From contig CAVZAF010000002.1 in assembly GCA_963773315.1 (NCBI GenBank), forward strand, positions 310,001 to 374,000: a stretch of DNA of 64,000 nt. The letters run 5' to 3'. The position numbers were made by a program, and so were the translations under genes. The notes under the pieces are model-generated. The model was not told the DNA's origin. It was given only the letters and a program-made list of their open reading frames with translations, and did not search any database. Source of the DNA: DATKAS01 sp963773315. GTDB lineage: Bacteria > Actinomycetota > Acidimicrobiia > Acidimicrobiales > DATKAS01. Shown here piece by piece: positions 17,951-25,884 of this stretch. Position 1 is the first letter of the stretch. Every line of letters starts with the position of its first letter.

Positions 17951-19250
17951 CTACCTGTCGGGGTAGACGCGGACGATCGCGGCAGCCACTTTGTACGCGG
18001 CCTCCGCCGGCCCGAGCTCGTCGGGTCGCAGCAGGTTCGCCATGATGCGCAGCACCCACTCCATGAGCGTGCGGCTGCGCATCCCCACGCGGGTGAGCTC
18101 GCGCATGAGCGCGGGCCTGCCGATCACCTGCGCGAACAGCCGCGCCACCTTGAAGTAGAGGCCGTACTCCGCGTCGAGGAGCTTGGCGTACTGCTGCACC
18201 GCGAGCCCGTCTCCGGTCTCGAGTGCTTCGTGCAGCACCTGCGCCGCGAGCCGGCCGGTCTCGTACGCGTAGTCGATGCCTTCGCCGTTGAACGGGTTGA
18301 CGAGCCCCGCGGCATCGCCGACGACAACGAACGTCGGGCCGACCTTGGGGCCGACCGAGCCGCCCATGGGCAGCCGACCGCCCGTGGGCTCACCGCACGA
18401 GCGGTCCGCGGAGATCTCCCAGTACGCGGGCGCGGTCGCGACGTACTCGTTCAGGAGGTGCGTCGTGTTCACGCTGCGGAAGTCCCGGAACGTCGACAGC
18501 AGCCCGACGCCGACGTTCACGGTGCCGTCGCCCACCGGGAAGATCCATCCGTAGCCGGGCAGCGTGTTGCCGTTGCGGTCCTTCACGTCGAGCGCGCTCT
18601 CGATCCACGGGTCCGCGTGGAGCGGGCTCTCGTAGTAGCCGCGGATCGCCATCCCCTGCGGGTACGAGCGATCTCGCGCCGTGCCGATCGCGCGACCGAA
18701 GCGCGAGTTCGCGCCGTCCGCGACCACCACGTACTTCGCGCGCACCTCCCGTCCGTTGACGATGGCGCCGCGCGACGAGGCCGCTCTCGAGGATCGGCGC
18801 GGTCGCCTCGGCGTCCTGCCAGACGGTCGCTCCGGCCTTCACCGCGTTGTCGGCGACCATCTGGTCGAGGTCGCGACGGCGCACGACGTATCCGAACGAC
18901 GGCAGGTCGGGATGCTCGGGCCACTCGAGCTCGAGCGTGATGCCGTGCGCGAGCGCGCGGAGGCCGTTGAAGCGGTGGAAGTCCGTGAGTCGCTCGCCGA
19001 GGCCCATGTCGTGGAGCTGCCGCACCGCTCGGGGCGTGAGCCCGTCGCCGCACGTCTTCTCGCGCGGGAACGTCTTCTTCTCGACGAGGAGGACATCGTG
19101 ACCCGCCGACGCGAGCCAGTACGCGGCCGCGGCGCCCGACGGGCCACCGCCGACCACGAGCACCTCGTGATGCCCGGCCGTGTCGCGGCCGGCTGTGTGA
19201 TGTCCGGCCGTGTGGCGGCCGGCTGTGTCGCGGCCGCCCGTGGCCGACAT
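17951..19250 (-). CDS. Geranylgeranyl reductase family flavoprotein, apparent +1 frame break near 18775
   Basis: FAD-dependent oxidoreductase of the geranylgeranyl-reductase/MenJ group, which saturates isoprenoid chains such as that of menaquinone. The N-terminal half shows LVVGGGPSGAAAAYWLASAG and REKTCGDGLTPRAVRQL. The C-terminal half shows VVADGANSRFGRAIG, GYGWIFPVGDGTVNVGVGLL and VVVGDAAGLVNPFNGEGIDY. The halves lie in different frames joined near the codons for ESGLVA (about 18775). The first 23 residues are an odd repeat of AGRD/AGHH pentamers before the FAD motif. It ends 24 nt from zwf (convergent) and overlaps the cytochrome c gene by one base, suggesting a link to quinone respiration. 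Confidence 0.85.
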
Positions 19251-19966
19251 CAGGACCCGGTCGCCTGGCCGGCGGCCCCCTCGGTGGTGCACTGCGCGGG
19301 CACAGGGTTCTGGCCAGACAGCACCACCCGCTCGTAGCAGACGACGTCGTTGATCTCTTGGTCGGTGAGGATCTGGCCCCACGCGGGCATGCCCGCCTTG
19401 CCGACGCGCTGGCCACCGGGGCGGTTCGGGTTCCCGTAGGGCTTGCCGATGTGGGGCTCGGAGCCCGACTTCACGAACGCGATGTGGTCTTTGATGTCAG
19501 GGAAGGTCTGCAGCACCGAGCCGTTGTTCAGCTGGAAGCCGATGCCGCCGGCCGAGTCACCGGCGCCCGTCGGGAGGTGGCACGACGCGCAGTTCGCGGT
19601 GTAAAGCGCCTGGCCGGCCGCCAGGGGACCGGTCACCGCCTGGGTGGGCGGTGTGAGTGACCACTGGTAGAGGAAGGCCCAGATGGGGAGCAGCGCGACG
19701 ACGGGGATGGCCCAGAACGGGATGCGCTTGCGGCGCAGCGCGGCCTCGACGTAGGGCGGCGGGGGCTTGGGCGGCGGCGCGACGACCGCAGGAGCCGCCG
19801 CCGGTGCAGGCGCGGGCGCGGGTGTCGCGGCCGCAGCCGCCGGCTGCACGTCAGTGGAGGGCGCCGCGGGCGGAGCGGCCCCCGCTCCTTCGTCACCTGT
19901 CGACAGCCCCAATGCTTCGCGCCGCTCTCGCGAGCGTCGAAGCAAGTGCTCGGGGATCTCGGTCAC
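19250..19966 (-). CDS. Membrane-anchored monohaem cytochrome c
   Basis: About 238 residues. The start carries the motif IPEHLLRRSRERREALG, followed by an Ala/Pro-rich linker, one transmembrane anchor (FWAIPVVALLPIWAFLYQW) and a C-terminal cytochrome c domain. That domain has the haem site CASCH in LYTANCASCHLPTGAGD and a likely axial Met in KAGMPAWGQILTDQEI. GTG 19966 is chosen because GGAGGG lies 5 nt upstream; the frame extends further to 20086. It is divergent from the bc/complex I operon. The same N-terminal motif opens the cytochrome b C-terminal subunit (21952), so it likely belongs to the same electron-transfer chain. Confidence 0.85.
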   Translation of the reverse strand: MTEIPEHLLRRSRERREALGLSTGDEGAGAAPPAAPSTDVQPAAAAATPAPAPAPAAAPAVVAPPPKPPPPYVEAALRRKRIPFWAIPVVALLPIWAFLYQWSLTPPTQAVTGPLAAGQALYTANCASCHLPTGAGDSAGGIGFQLNNGSVLQTFPDIKDHIAFVKSGSEPHIGKPYGNPNRPGGQRVGKAGMPAWGQILTDQEINDVVCYERVVLSGQNPVPAQCTTEGAAGQATGS

Positions 19967-20033
19967 TGCACCCTCCGCGGGCCCGGTTGCGGGGACGTCG
20001 TCTGGACGAACAATTGGCGGCGAATCGGCGGTC

Positions 20034-20039
20034 ACCTTA
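20034..20039 (-). promoter_or_regulatory. -10 box for the divergent cytochrome c transcript
   Basis: TAAGGT on the minus strand, about 70 nt before GTG 19966 and its GGAGGG site. This would give a leader of about 60 nt. No clear -35 is visible. The 301-nt intergenic region 19967-20267 otherwise holds the divergent promoter and Rex site described separately. Confidence 0.35.
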
Positions 20040-20179
20040 GGCGCCACGCAGGGCCGGAGTGGAACCGGACGGCGCCGTGACTCCACCCGGATGGCCGGTG
20101 GTCTTTTCGCGAGAGAGGCGTGCTAGAACGACGACTGCTTCGAGTTCGCCGGCGCCTTTGCTCCGCGGCAGTCACCCCT

Positions 20180-20207
20180 TTGGACGCCTGTGACGCTGAG
20201 GTAGAGT
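20180..20207 (+). promoter_or_regulatory. Promoter of the bc complex / complex I operon
   Basis: TTGGAC at 20180-20185, a 16-nt spacer and TAGAGT at 20202-20207 form the best housekeeping-type promoter in the window. The transcription start would fall near 20214, inside the candidate Rex operator. No other promoter is apparent before nuoA of the second operon at 40436, so about 20 kb may depend on it. Confidence 0.6.
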
Positions 20208-20209
20208 GG

Positions 20210-20227
20210 TTGTGCATCCGTTCACGA
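20210..20227 (+). promoter_or_regulatory. Candidate Rex operator overlapping the transcription start
   Basis: TTGTGCATCCGTTCACGA is an imperfect palindrome matching the Streptomyces Rex operator TTGTGAACGCGTTCACAA at 14 of 18 positions, with both half-sites at 6 of 7. It begins 3 nt after the -10 box, an ideal place for repression. A rex gene is present at 9315. In Streptomyces, Rex controls respiratory genes including nuo and cyd. Confidence 0.6.
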
Positions 20228-20228
20228 G

Positions 20229-20246
20229 CGCCCTCCGCGGAGGGCG
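20229..20246 (+). promoter_or_regulatory. 18-bp perfect palindrome in the operon leader
   Basis: CGCCCTCCGCGGAGGGCG reads the same on both strands and would fold in the mRNA leader. It sits directly upstream of the GGAGGTGGGGAGGG ribosome-binding region. It could stabilise the 5' end or modulate initiation. No T run follows, so it is not a terminator. Confidence 0.4.
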
Positions 20247-20267
20247 GTGAGGAGGTGGGGAGGGTCC

Positions 20268-20696
20268 GTGGTCGCGTTGCTCGTGTCCCTCGTCCTCACC
20301 TTTGCGATGGCCGGGGCGTTGTTCGCCTACGGCATCAGGCGGCCGGTCGGGAAGCCGCTCACTTGGGGTGAGGCGCTCCTCGGCGGCACCTACGTCTACG
20401 CGCTGATCTTCTTGATGTACGGCGTCGTGCCGCACCAATGGCTGACGTTCGCCGACGGTCCGTTGAAGATGCGCAAAGACGCGATCCTCGCCGGCCCCGG
20501 CTCGAAGGGCGCCATGACGTGGCTGCCGTTCAGCATCACCAAGCAGACGGTGCGCGACATCGTCGTCGTGGTGATCTACCTCCTGTTCTTCGGCGCCATG
20601 ATCGCCGCTTGGTCCTTGTGGCAGAACCGAGGCAAGGCCAAGCCCGTCGCGATCGAGACGTCGACGTACGGCCGTCCGCTGGTGAAGGCGAGGTAG
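20268..20696 (+). CDS. Three-helix membrane protein of the bc complex operon, unknown
   Basis: A 142-residue protein that heads the respiratory operon. Hydrophobic helices lie at about residues 2-23 (ALLVSLVLTFAMAGALFAYG), 33-55 and 95-120 (IVVVVIYLLFFGAMIAAWSL), with a conserved-looking loop around VVPHQWLTFADGPLKMRKDA. The C-terminus is basic and cytosolic. GTG 20268 follows a long GGAGGTGGGGAGGG site; GTG 20247 is an upstream alternative. Placed directly before the ferredoxin and cytochrome b, it is probably an accessory subunit of the menaquinol oxidising complex. I do not recognise the family. Confidence 0.75.
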   Translation: MVALLVSLVLTFAMAGALFAYGIRRPVGKPLTWGEALLGGTYVYALIFLMYGVVPHQWLTFADGPLKMRKDAILAGPGSKGAMTWLPFSITKQTVRDIVVVVIYLLFFGAMIAAWSLWQNRGKAKPVAIETSTYGRPLVKAR

Positions 20697-20698
20697 CG

Positions 20699-21112
20699 AT
20701 GGCACGCACCGACGCGAACCCGCCGATGCCCGAGTTCCGAGACGACTACACGCTCGTCGAGGTCGACGCGGACTACCTCGCGAAGGCGGTCAAGCCGAAG
20801 CAGTTCATCCACATCGACCAGTCCGAGTGCATCATGTGCGAGGGCTGCGTCGACATCTGCCCGTGGAAGTGCATCCACATGGTGACGCCGTCGGCGATCG
20901 ACGAGGCCGACAACACTGAGCTCCCGGGCAGCGACCCCACCGATCACGTCCTGTTCCTCATCGACGACGACGTGTGCACGCGCTGTGCGTTGTGCGTCGA
21001 TCGGTGCCCGACCGGCGTGATCATCATGGGCAAGGTCGGCGTCGCCGAGCGCGACGGTGACCCGCACATGCGCACCAGCAATCACGGCTACGCATACGGC
21101 ATGCGGTTCTAG
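20699..21112 (+). CDS. Two-[4Fe-4S] ferredoxin-type protein of the bc complex operon
   Basis: A 137-residue soluble protein with two classic cluster motifs, CIMCEGCVDICPWKC (about residues 44-58) and CTRCALCVDRCPTG (about 92-105), separated by an inserted acidic loop. N- and C-terminal extensions are longer than in free ferredoxins. It lies between the three-helix protein and cytochrome b, two bases after the upstream stop. It may deliver or accept electrons at the cytosolic side of the bc complex, or serve the 11-subunit complex I that lacks an NADH module. The role is inference; the iron-sulphur protein call is firm. Confidence 0.85.
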   Translation: MARTDANPPMPEFRDDYTLVEVDADYLAKAVKPKQFIHIDQSECIMCEGCVDICPWKCIHMVTPSAIDEADNTELPGSDPTDHVLFLIDDDVCTRCALCVDRCPTGVIIMGKVGVAERDGDPHMRTSNHGYAYGMRF

Positions 21113-21120
21113 GAGCGTTC

Positions 21121-21912
21121 GTGGCCAAGACAGTCGACGACAAGCCAGGGCTCGGGGCGAAGATGCACGAGGCGACCACCAAGATGGTCTCCACCATGCA
21201 GGGCTCCCAGGCCTGGAACTCGATCTTCCGACCGGGATCGATCTTCCGGAAGGGCTACACCGACAGCCCGCGCAATCGGTCCTACGTGATCATGAACTCG
21301 GTGCTGTACCACCTGCACCCGGTCAAGGTGAAGCGCCACGCGGTCAAGGTGAGCTACACGCTCTGCCTCGGCGGCCTCTCCTTCTTCCTCTTCATCCTGC
21401 TGACGGTCACGGGCATCTTCCTGATGTTCTTCTACCGGCCGACGACCGCGCAGGCCTGGAACGACATCTACGCGTTGCAGACGTCGGTGACGTTCGGGCT
21501 CATGGTGCGCAACATGCATCGATGGGCCGCGCACCTCATGGTGCTGTCGGTGTTCCTGCACATGGCGCGGGTCTTCTACCACGGGGCCTACAAGCCGCCC
21601 CGAGAGTTCAACTGGGTGATCGGCGTGATCCTGCTCACGCTCACCCTTCTCCTGTCGTTCACCGGTTACCTGCTCCCGTGGGACCAGCTCTCTCTGTGGG
21701 CGGTCACGGTGGGCACGAACATGATCGGCTACTCGCCGGTGTTCGGCGATCAGATCCGGTTCGTGCTCTTAGGTGGCGTCGAGATCGGTCCCGAGACGCT
21801 GCTGCGTTGGTACACGCTCCACGTCCTGATGTTCCCGTTCATCACCGTCATCTTCATGGCCGTCCACTTCTGGAGGGTTCGCAAGGATGGCGGCATCTCC
21901 GGTCCGCTGTAG
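21121..21912 (+). CDS. Cytochrome b, N-terminal (b6-type) subunit of menaquinol-cytochrome c reductase
   Basis: A 263-residue cytochrome b6-like protein with four core helices. Haem ligands are H133 and H147 in helix B (MHRWAAHLMVLSVFLHMARV) and H234 and H249 in helix D. The 13 and 14 residue spacings mark it as b6-type rather than mitochondrial-type. The SFTGYLLPWDQLSLWAVTVG segment near residue 180 forms the quinone pocket. A soluble extension of about 75 residues precedes helix A. GTG 21121 follows AGGAG. The C-terminal half of cytochrome b is encoded separately by the next gene. Confidence 0.93.
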   Translation: MAKTVDDKPGLGAKMHEATTKMVSTMQGSQAWNSIFRPGSIFRKGYTDSPRNRSYVIMNSVLYHLHPVKVKRHAVKVSYTLCLGGLSFFLFILLTVTGIFLMFFYRPTTAQAWNDIYALQTSVTFGLMVRNMHRWAAHLMVLSVFLHMARVFYHGAYKPPREFNWVIGVILLTLTLLLSFTGYLLPWDQLSLWAVTVGTNMIGYSPVFGDQIRFVLLGGVEIGPETLLRWYTLHVLMFPFITVIFMAVHFWRVRKDGGISGPL

Positions 21913-21951
21913 GCGAGCAGGCAGCCCTGACTTGATGAGAGCAGTCAGCCC

Positions 21952-22773
21952 ATGACCGAGATCCCCGAACACCTGCGCAAACGAGCCGAAGAGGCGAGGG
22001 CGAAGGCCGCGGCAGCCGCGGGCCAGGCGCCGGCCGAGCCGGCGGCGCCTGCAGAGCCGGCCGCGCCCGCGGCGTCCGGCGACGCGCCTCCGGCGCCGAC
22101 TGGCACGGGTGACGGCGCAGAGTCGCGCATCCCTGCCCACCTCCTCGAGCGCAGCAAGGCCGCGCGCTCGAAGTCCGAAGGCGCGCCCACCGAGGTCGCC
22201 GTGCCGGCGGGTGTGGCCGCCGCGGCCGCGGGCACCGCCGTCGCGACGGCACCGCCCCCTGTGGCCGCGGGGCCCGGGGGCCATACGCAGCGGCTGCTCA
22301 CCGTCGTCAAGGCCGGCTCGATCCAGGATGTGAAGGCGACGCCGGTCGACAAAGTGCACGTGTGGCCGCACCTGCTGCTGATCGAGTTCGTCGCGGCGCT
22401 CGCGTGCACCGCGTTCGTGTTCATCTTCTCGGCGTTCGTCAACGCGCCGCTGCTGCAGCTCGCCAACATCAACCGCACCCCGAACCCGTCGAAGGCGCCG
22501 TGGTACTTCCTCGGGTTGCAGGAGCTGCTGACGATGTTCCACCCGATGGTCGCGGGCGTGACCATCCCCGGCATGGGCATCTTCGTGCTGATGCTCGCGC
22601 CCTACATCGACCGCAATCCGAGCAACAAGCCCGAGGATCGAAAGTTCGCGATCGTCCTCTTCACGATCTTCCTCATGTTCTGGTCCGTGCTCGTGATCCT
22701 CGGCTCTTTCTTCCGCGGCCCCGGCTTCAATTTCGTGTTCCCGTGGCGAGCGGGCATCTTCTTCGACCTGTGA
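21952..22773 (+). CDS. Cytochrome b, C-terminal (subunit IV-like) subunit
   Basis: A 273-residue protein. The C-terminal 150 residues hold three helices and the quinol-site signature in NPSKAPWYFLGLQELLTMFH, where the usual PEWY/PDWY reads APWY. The first 120 residues are an Ala/Pro-rich cytosolic region containing two copies of a short motif: TEIPEHLRKRAEEARAKA at the start and SRIPAHLLERSKAARSKS near residue 58. The same motif opens the cytochrome c at 19250-19966. ATG 21952 follows a 39-nt gap. With the b6-type subunit it forms the split cytochrome b core. Confidence 0.9.
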   Translation: MTEIPEHLRKRAEEARAKAAAAAGQAPAEPAAPAEPAAPAASGDAPPAPTGTGDGAESRIPAHLLERSKAARSKSEGAPTEVAVPAGVAAAAAGTAVATAPPPVAAGPGGHTQRLLTVVKAGSIQDVKATPVDKVHVWPHLLLIEFVAALACTAFVFIFSAFVNAPLLQLANINRTPNPSKAPWYFLGLQELLTMFHPMVAGVTIPGMGIFVLMLAPYIDRNPSNKPEDRKFAIVLFTIFLMFWSVLVILGSFFRGPGFNFVFPWRAGIFFDL

Positions 22774-22783
22774 TGAGGCACCG

Positions 22784-23656
22784 ATGAGCGCTGCCACGAT
22801 TCTCGCTATCGCAATCCCGATCATCGTCATCGTCGCGTTGATCGGGGTGATCTCGGCTGCCCGCCGTCGTGACGCGAGCGACGCGACGGGCTCGCTGTCG
22901 CGCGAGACCCGCAAGCGCGACAAGGGCGAGCCGTCGCTGCTTCCCGATCCGCCGCGTGACCCGAGCGGCCGCGAGGTCGAACAGGCCGCCGCCGACGCGC
23001 GACGCGGCGGAGGCACTGCGGTCATGCTCGCCGAGAAGGCGCCCGTCGCCCCGTACGTGCCGCCCGATGCCGAGACGGTCGCGGTCACGCGCCGGCAGTT
23101 CTTCAACCGCGGCATCGTCACGTTGATGGTGTTCGCGTTGTCGGGCTTCGGCGCCGCAGTGCTCGCCTTCCTCTACCCGCGCCGCGGCGGCGGCTTCGGG
23201 TCGAAGATCACCGTCGGCAAGCTAGAAGACGTCAAGGCGTCGATCGAGCAGAACGACGGCTTCTTCTACCTGCCCGAAGGCCGGGCCTGGATCACGGCGT
23301 ACCCGCAGGATGCTTACCCGAAGGCCGAGAAGTCGGGCGTGTACCTGCAGCCCGTGCTGAACGGCATGAAGAACGGCATCAACGCCCTCTATCAGAAGTG
23401 CCCGCACCTCGGATGCCGCGTGCCGCAGTGCGTCACTTCGCAATGGTTCGAGTGCCCGTGTCACGGCTCGCAGTACAACCAGGTCGGCGAGAAGAAGGGC
23501 GGCCCGGCGCCTCGCGGCATGGATCGCTTCGGCGTCGCCGTCGACGCCGACATCGTCACGATCGATACGAGCACCGTGTTCCAGGGCCCGCCGATCGGCA
23601 CCAACACGACAGGTCAGGAAGCAGAGGGTCCTCACTGCATCACCGGGGGGGAATGA
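22784..23656 (+). CDS. Rieske [2Fe-2S] iron-sulphur protein
   Basis: The 290-residue Rieske subunit, which takes electrons from menaquinol to cytochrome c. It has an N-terminal helix (ILAIAIPIIVIVALIGVISA), a charged loop, then a second helix preceded by the twin-arginine-like TRRQFFNRGIV. The cluster ligands are in CPHLGCRVPQC and WFECPCHGSQYN (Cys-His / Cys-His pairs with disulphide Cys), followed by the PAPRGMDRF proline loop. More than one N-terminal helix is typical of actinobacterial Rieske proteins. It sits between cytochrome b and the dihaem cytochrome c. Confidence 0.95.
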   Translation: MSAATILAIAIPIIVIVALIGVISAARRRDASDATGSLSRETRKRDKGEPSLLPDPPRDPSGREVEQAAADARRGGGTAVMLAEKAPVAPYVPPDAETVAVTRRQFFNRGIVTLMVFALSGFGAAVLAFLYPRRGGGFGSKITVGKLEDVKASIEQNDGFFYLPEGRAWITAYPQDAYPKAEKSGVYLQPVLNGMKNGINALYQKCPHLGCRVPQCVTSQWFECPCHGSQYNQVGEKKGGPAPRGMDRFGVAVDADIVTIDTSTVFQGPPIGTNTTGQEAEGPHCITGGE

Positions 23657-24673
23657 GTGATCCTCGCTTCAAATCCTGTCGGCCGGAACATCGCGATCGT
23701 CATCGCGATCGTCATCACGATCGGGTGGCTCGCGTACTGGCTCGGCAACATGCGCCGGTCGAAGGCCGAGGTGGGCTCCGAGGTCGAGCTGGCCCCGAAC
23801 CGCAAGCCGTACATGGACGACGAAGAGCTCGAGGGGGCGAAGCTCAACCGCGTGCTGCTGCTCGCTCTCGGCCTGCTCGCAGTCACCGCGGTGGCGATCC
23901 CGGTGTACTGGCTGAACGAGCCGAGTCGACAGGCGGGCGCGATCGAAGGCTTCGATGCGAAATTCGTGAAGTGGGGCTCAGAGCTGTTCGCCCCGACCGC
24001 GCAGGGCGGCTTCAACTGCGCCGGCTGCCACGGCACGAAGGGCATCGGCGGCGTCGCCGCGTACACGCTGACCGACCCTGCGACTGGCCAGGTGCAGGTC
24101 GTGAGCTGGAAGGCGCCGGCGTTGCAGACCGTGCTGCTCAAGTTCAGCGACGACGAGGTCCGCTACATCATCACCTACGGTCGCCCGTTCTCGCCGATGT
24201 CGCCGTGGGGCCTGGCGGGCGGTGGCCCGATGAACGACCAGCAGATCGACAGCCTCATCGCGTACCTCCACTCGATCCAGCTGACGCCCGAGCAGGCGCA
24301 AGCCGCGGTCACGAAGGCGCTCGCCGACGCGAAGGCCGACCCCGCGAACGTGGGCAAGAGCGACGGGGAGCTCCTCTTCAACATGCAGGCGTCGAGCGGC
24401 ACCTACTCGTGCGCGCGATGCCATACGCACGGGTGGTCCTACGACCAGCCGCTCGTGTCGGGTGGTGGTGCGATGGGACCGAACCTGACGGGGGGCTCCG
24501 AGGGACGTCAGTTCCCGAGCGAGGCCGATCAGGTCGCCTTCGTGCACGACGGCTCCGAACAGGGCAAGCGCTACGGCCAGCAGGGCCAGGGCACGGGGCG
24601 CATGCCGGGCTTCGGCCAGATCTACTCACAGGACCAGATCGCGGCAGTCGTGAAGTACGAGCGGGGGCTGTGA
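23657..24673 (+). CDS. Dihaem cytochrome c subunit of the bc complex
   Basis: A 338-residue protein with two N-terminal transmembrane segments (IAIVIAIVITIGWLAYWLG and LLLALGLLAVTAVAIPVYWL) and two haem sites, CAGCH in GGFNCAGCHGTKGIGG and CARCH in YSCARCHTHGWSY. Possible distal Met ligands are in PFSPMSPWG and GRMPGFGQIY. Dihaem cytochrome c fused to the complex (QcrC-type) is characteristic of actinobacteria lacking soluble cytochrome c. GTG 23657 directly abuts the Rieske stop. Confidence 0.9.
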   Translation: MILASNPVGRNIAIVIAIVITIGWLAYWLGNMRRSKAEVGSEVELAPNRKPYMDDEELEGAKLNRVLLLALGLLAVTAVAIPVYWLNEPSRQAGAIEGFDAKFVKWGSELFAPTAQGGFNCAGCHGTKGIGGVAAYTLTDPATGQVQVVSWKAPALQTVLLKFSDDEVRYIITYGRPFSPMSPWGLAGGGPMNDQQIDSLIAYLHSIQLTPEQAQAAVTKALADAKADPANVGKSDGELLFNMQASSGTYSCARCHTHGWSYDQPLVSGGGAMGPNLTGGSEGRQFPSEADQVAFVHDGSEQGKRYGQQGQGTGRMPGFGQIYSQDQIAAVVKYERGL

Positions 24674-25419
24674 TGGCAACGATGCTGGCCTCTTCGTTCA
24701 CGCTCGCGTTCGGGTGGCAGCCCGAGATCCGCGGCATCGTCGTCGTGCTCATCGCGGTCGGGGTGCTGATGGGCTCGGTGTACCTGCTGCTCGCGACGAA
24801 CCTCGGTGCTCGACTGGGGCTGCTCGTCGCACTCGGCGCGCTCTTCGGCTGGCTCACGATCCTGGGATCCATGTGGTGGATCTACGGGATCGGCTTGAAG
24901 GGAGCCGACCCGACTTGGAAGCCGGTCGAGGTCATCGTCGGTGACATCTCGAACGCGAACAACGAGATCGCCCGGAACCTCGACGGCTGGGAGAAGCTCC
25001 CGACCGACGACCCGAGTCGCGGCCAGGCGGTCGCGTCCTCGGACGCGATCCTCACGATCCAGTCGAAGGTCTTCACGAGCCCCACCGACTACGTCGTCAC
25101 CGACGTGTACACGATCGGTGGCGGCACGTATCCGAAATGGTTCTTCAGCTTCCGCCACGACCCCCACTACGCGCTCGTGCAGGTGCAACCGGTGAAGCCG
25201 CAGATCGCCGAGGCGGGCAAGCCACCGCCGACACCGATCGCCGACGAGTCGCAGCCGGTGGTCTCGGTCCTGATGATCCGCGATCTCGGCTACCGGCGGA
25301 GACCTGCGGCGTTGATCACTCTCGGCGCGCTCTCCATCTTCCTCGCCATCGCCTGGATCTTGCACAGCCGAGACAAGGAGTCGATGCGGCGTCGCGGCAT
25401 AGCGCTCGAGAAGGCCTGA
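24673..25419 (+). CDS. Membrane protein of the bc / complex I operon, unknown
   Basis: 248 residues. Two adjacent N-terminal helices (GIVVVLIAVGVLMGSVYLLL and LGLLVALGALFGWLTILGSM) are followed by an extracytoplasmic domain of about 130 residues and a C-terminal helix (ALITLGALSIFLAIAWIL) ending in basic residues. No cofactor motif is present. ATG 24673 overlaps the dihaem cytochrome stop by one base, and nuoA follows 6 nt later, so it is translated with the respiratory complexes. It could be an assembly or linking subunit between the bc complex and complex I or oxidase. I do not recognise the family. Confidence 0.75.
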   Translation: MATMLASSFTLAFGWQPEIRGIVVVLIAVGVLMGSVYLLLATNLGARLGLLVALGALFGWLTILGSMWWIYGIGLKGADPTWKPVEVIVGDISNANNEIARNLDGWEKLPTDDPSRGQAVASSDAILTIQSKVFTSPTDYVVTDVYTIGGGTYPKWFFSFRHDPHYALVQVQPVKPQIAEAGKPPPTPIADESQPVVSVLMIRDLGYRRRPAALITLGALSIFLAIAWILHSRDKESMRRRGIALEKA

Positions 25420-25425
25420 CCGGCA

Positions 25426-25884
25426 ATGGCCCAGTACTTGCCGGTCCTCATGATGCTGGTGCTGGCGACGCTGTTCGCCGTGATCAGCCGGCTGGTGTCG
25501 AAGCTGATGGCGCCGAGCCGTCCGAACGCGGCCAAGGAAGCCCCGTACGAGTGCGGCATCGTGCCGAGCCGTGAGCCGCCCGAGCGCTTTCCGGTGCGCT
25601 TCTACCTCGTCGCGATGCTCTTCATCATGTTCGACATCGAGATCGTGTTCCTCTACCCGTACGCGGTGAGCCAGCGCGAGCTCGGCACGTTCGGCTTCTT
25701 CGCGATCGTGCTCTTCAGTGCGATCTTCTTCCTCTCGTTCGTGTACGAGGTCGCGAAGGGCGGCCTCGAGTGGGGTCCGCTGAACCGGGCTCGGCGCTTG
25801 GTCGCCGGGGTTCCGACCGATCGCACGACCGAGTCGACGATCCGCCGTGTCGGCCTCGAGGGCCGCGAGGAGGAGGCGGCGTAG
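25426..25884 (+). CDS. nuoA: Complex I subunit NuoA (operon 1)
   Basis: Small three-helix membrane subunit at the interface of the peripheral and membrane arms. The conserved loop YECGIVPSREPPERFPVRFY and the acidic helix AMLFIMFDIEIVFLYPYAVS are intact. The 152-residue protein is longer than usual because of a charged C-terminal tail of about 35 residues. It is the first gene of the 14-subunit nuo set and continues the bc operon with a 6-nt gap. Confidence 0.94.
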   Translation: MAQYLPVLMMLVLATLFAVISRLVSKLMAPSRPNAAKEAPYECGIVPSREPPERFPVRFYLVAMLFIMFDIEIVFLYPYAVSQRELGTFGFFAIVLFSAIFFLSFVYEVAKGGLEWGPLNRARRLVAGVPTDRTTESTIRRVGLEGREEEAA

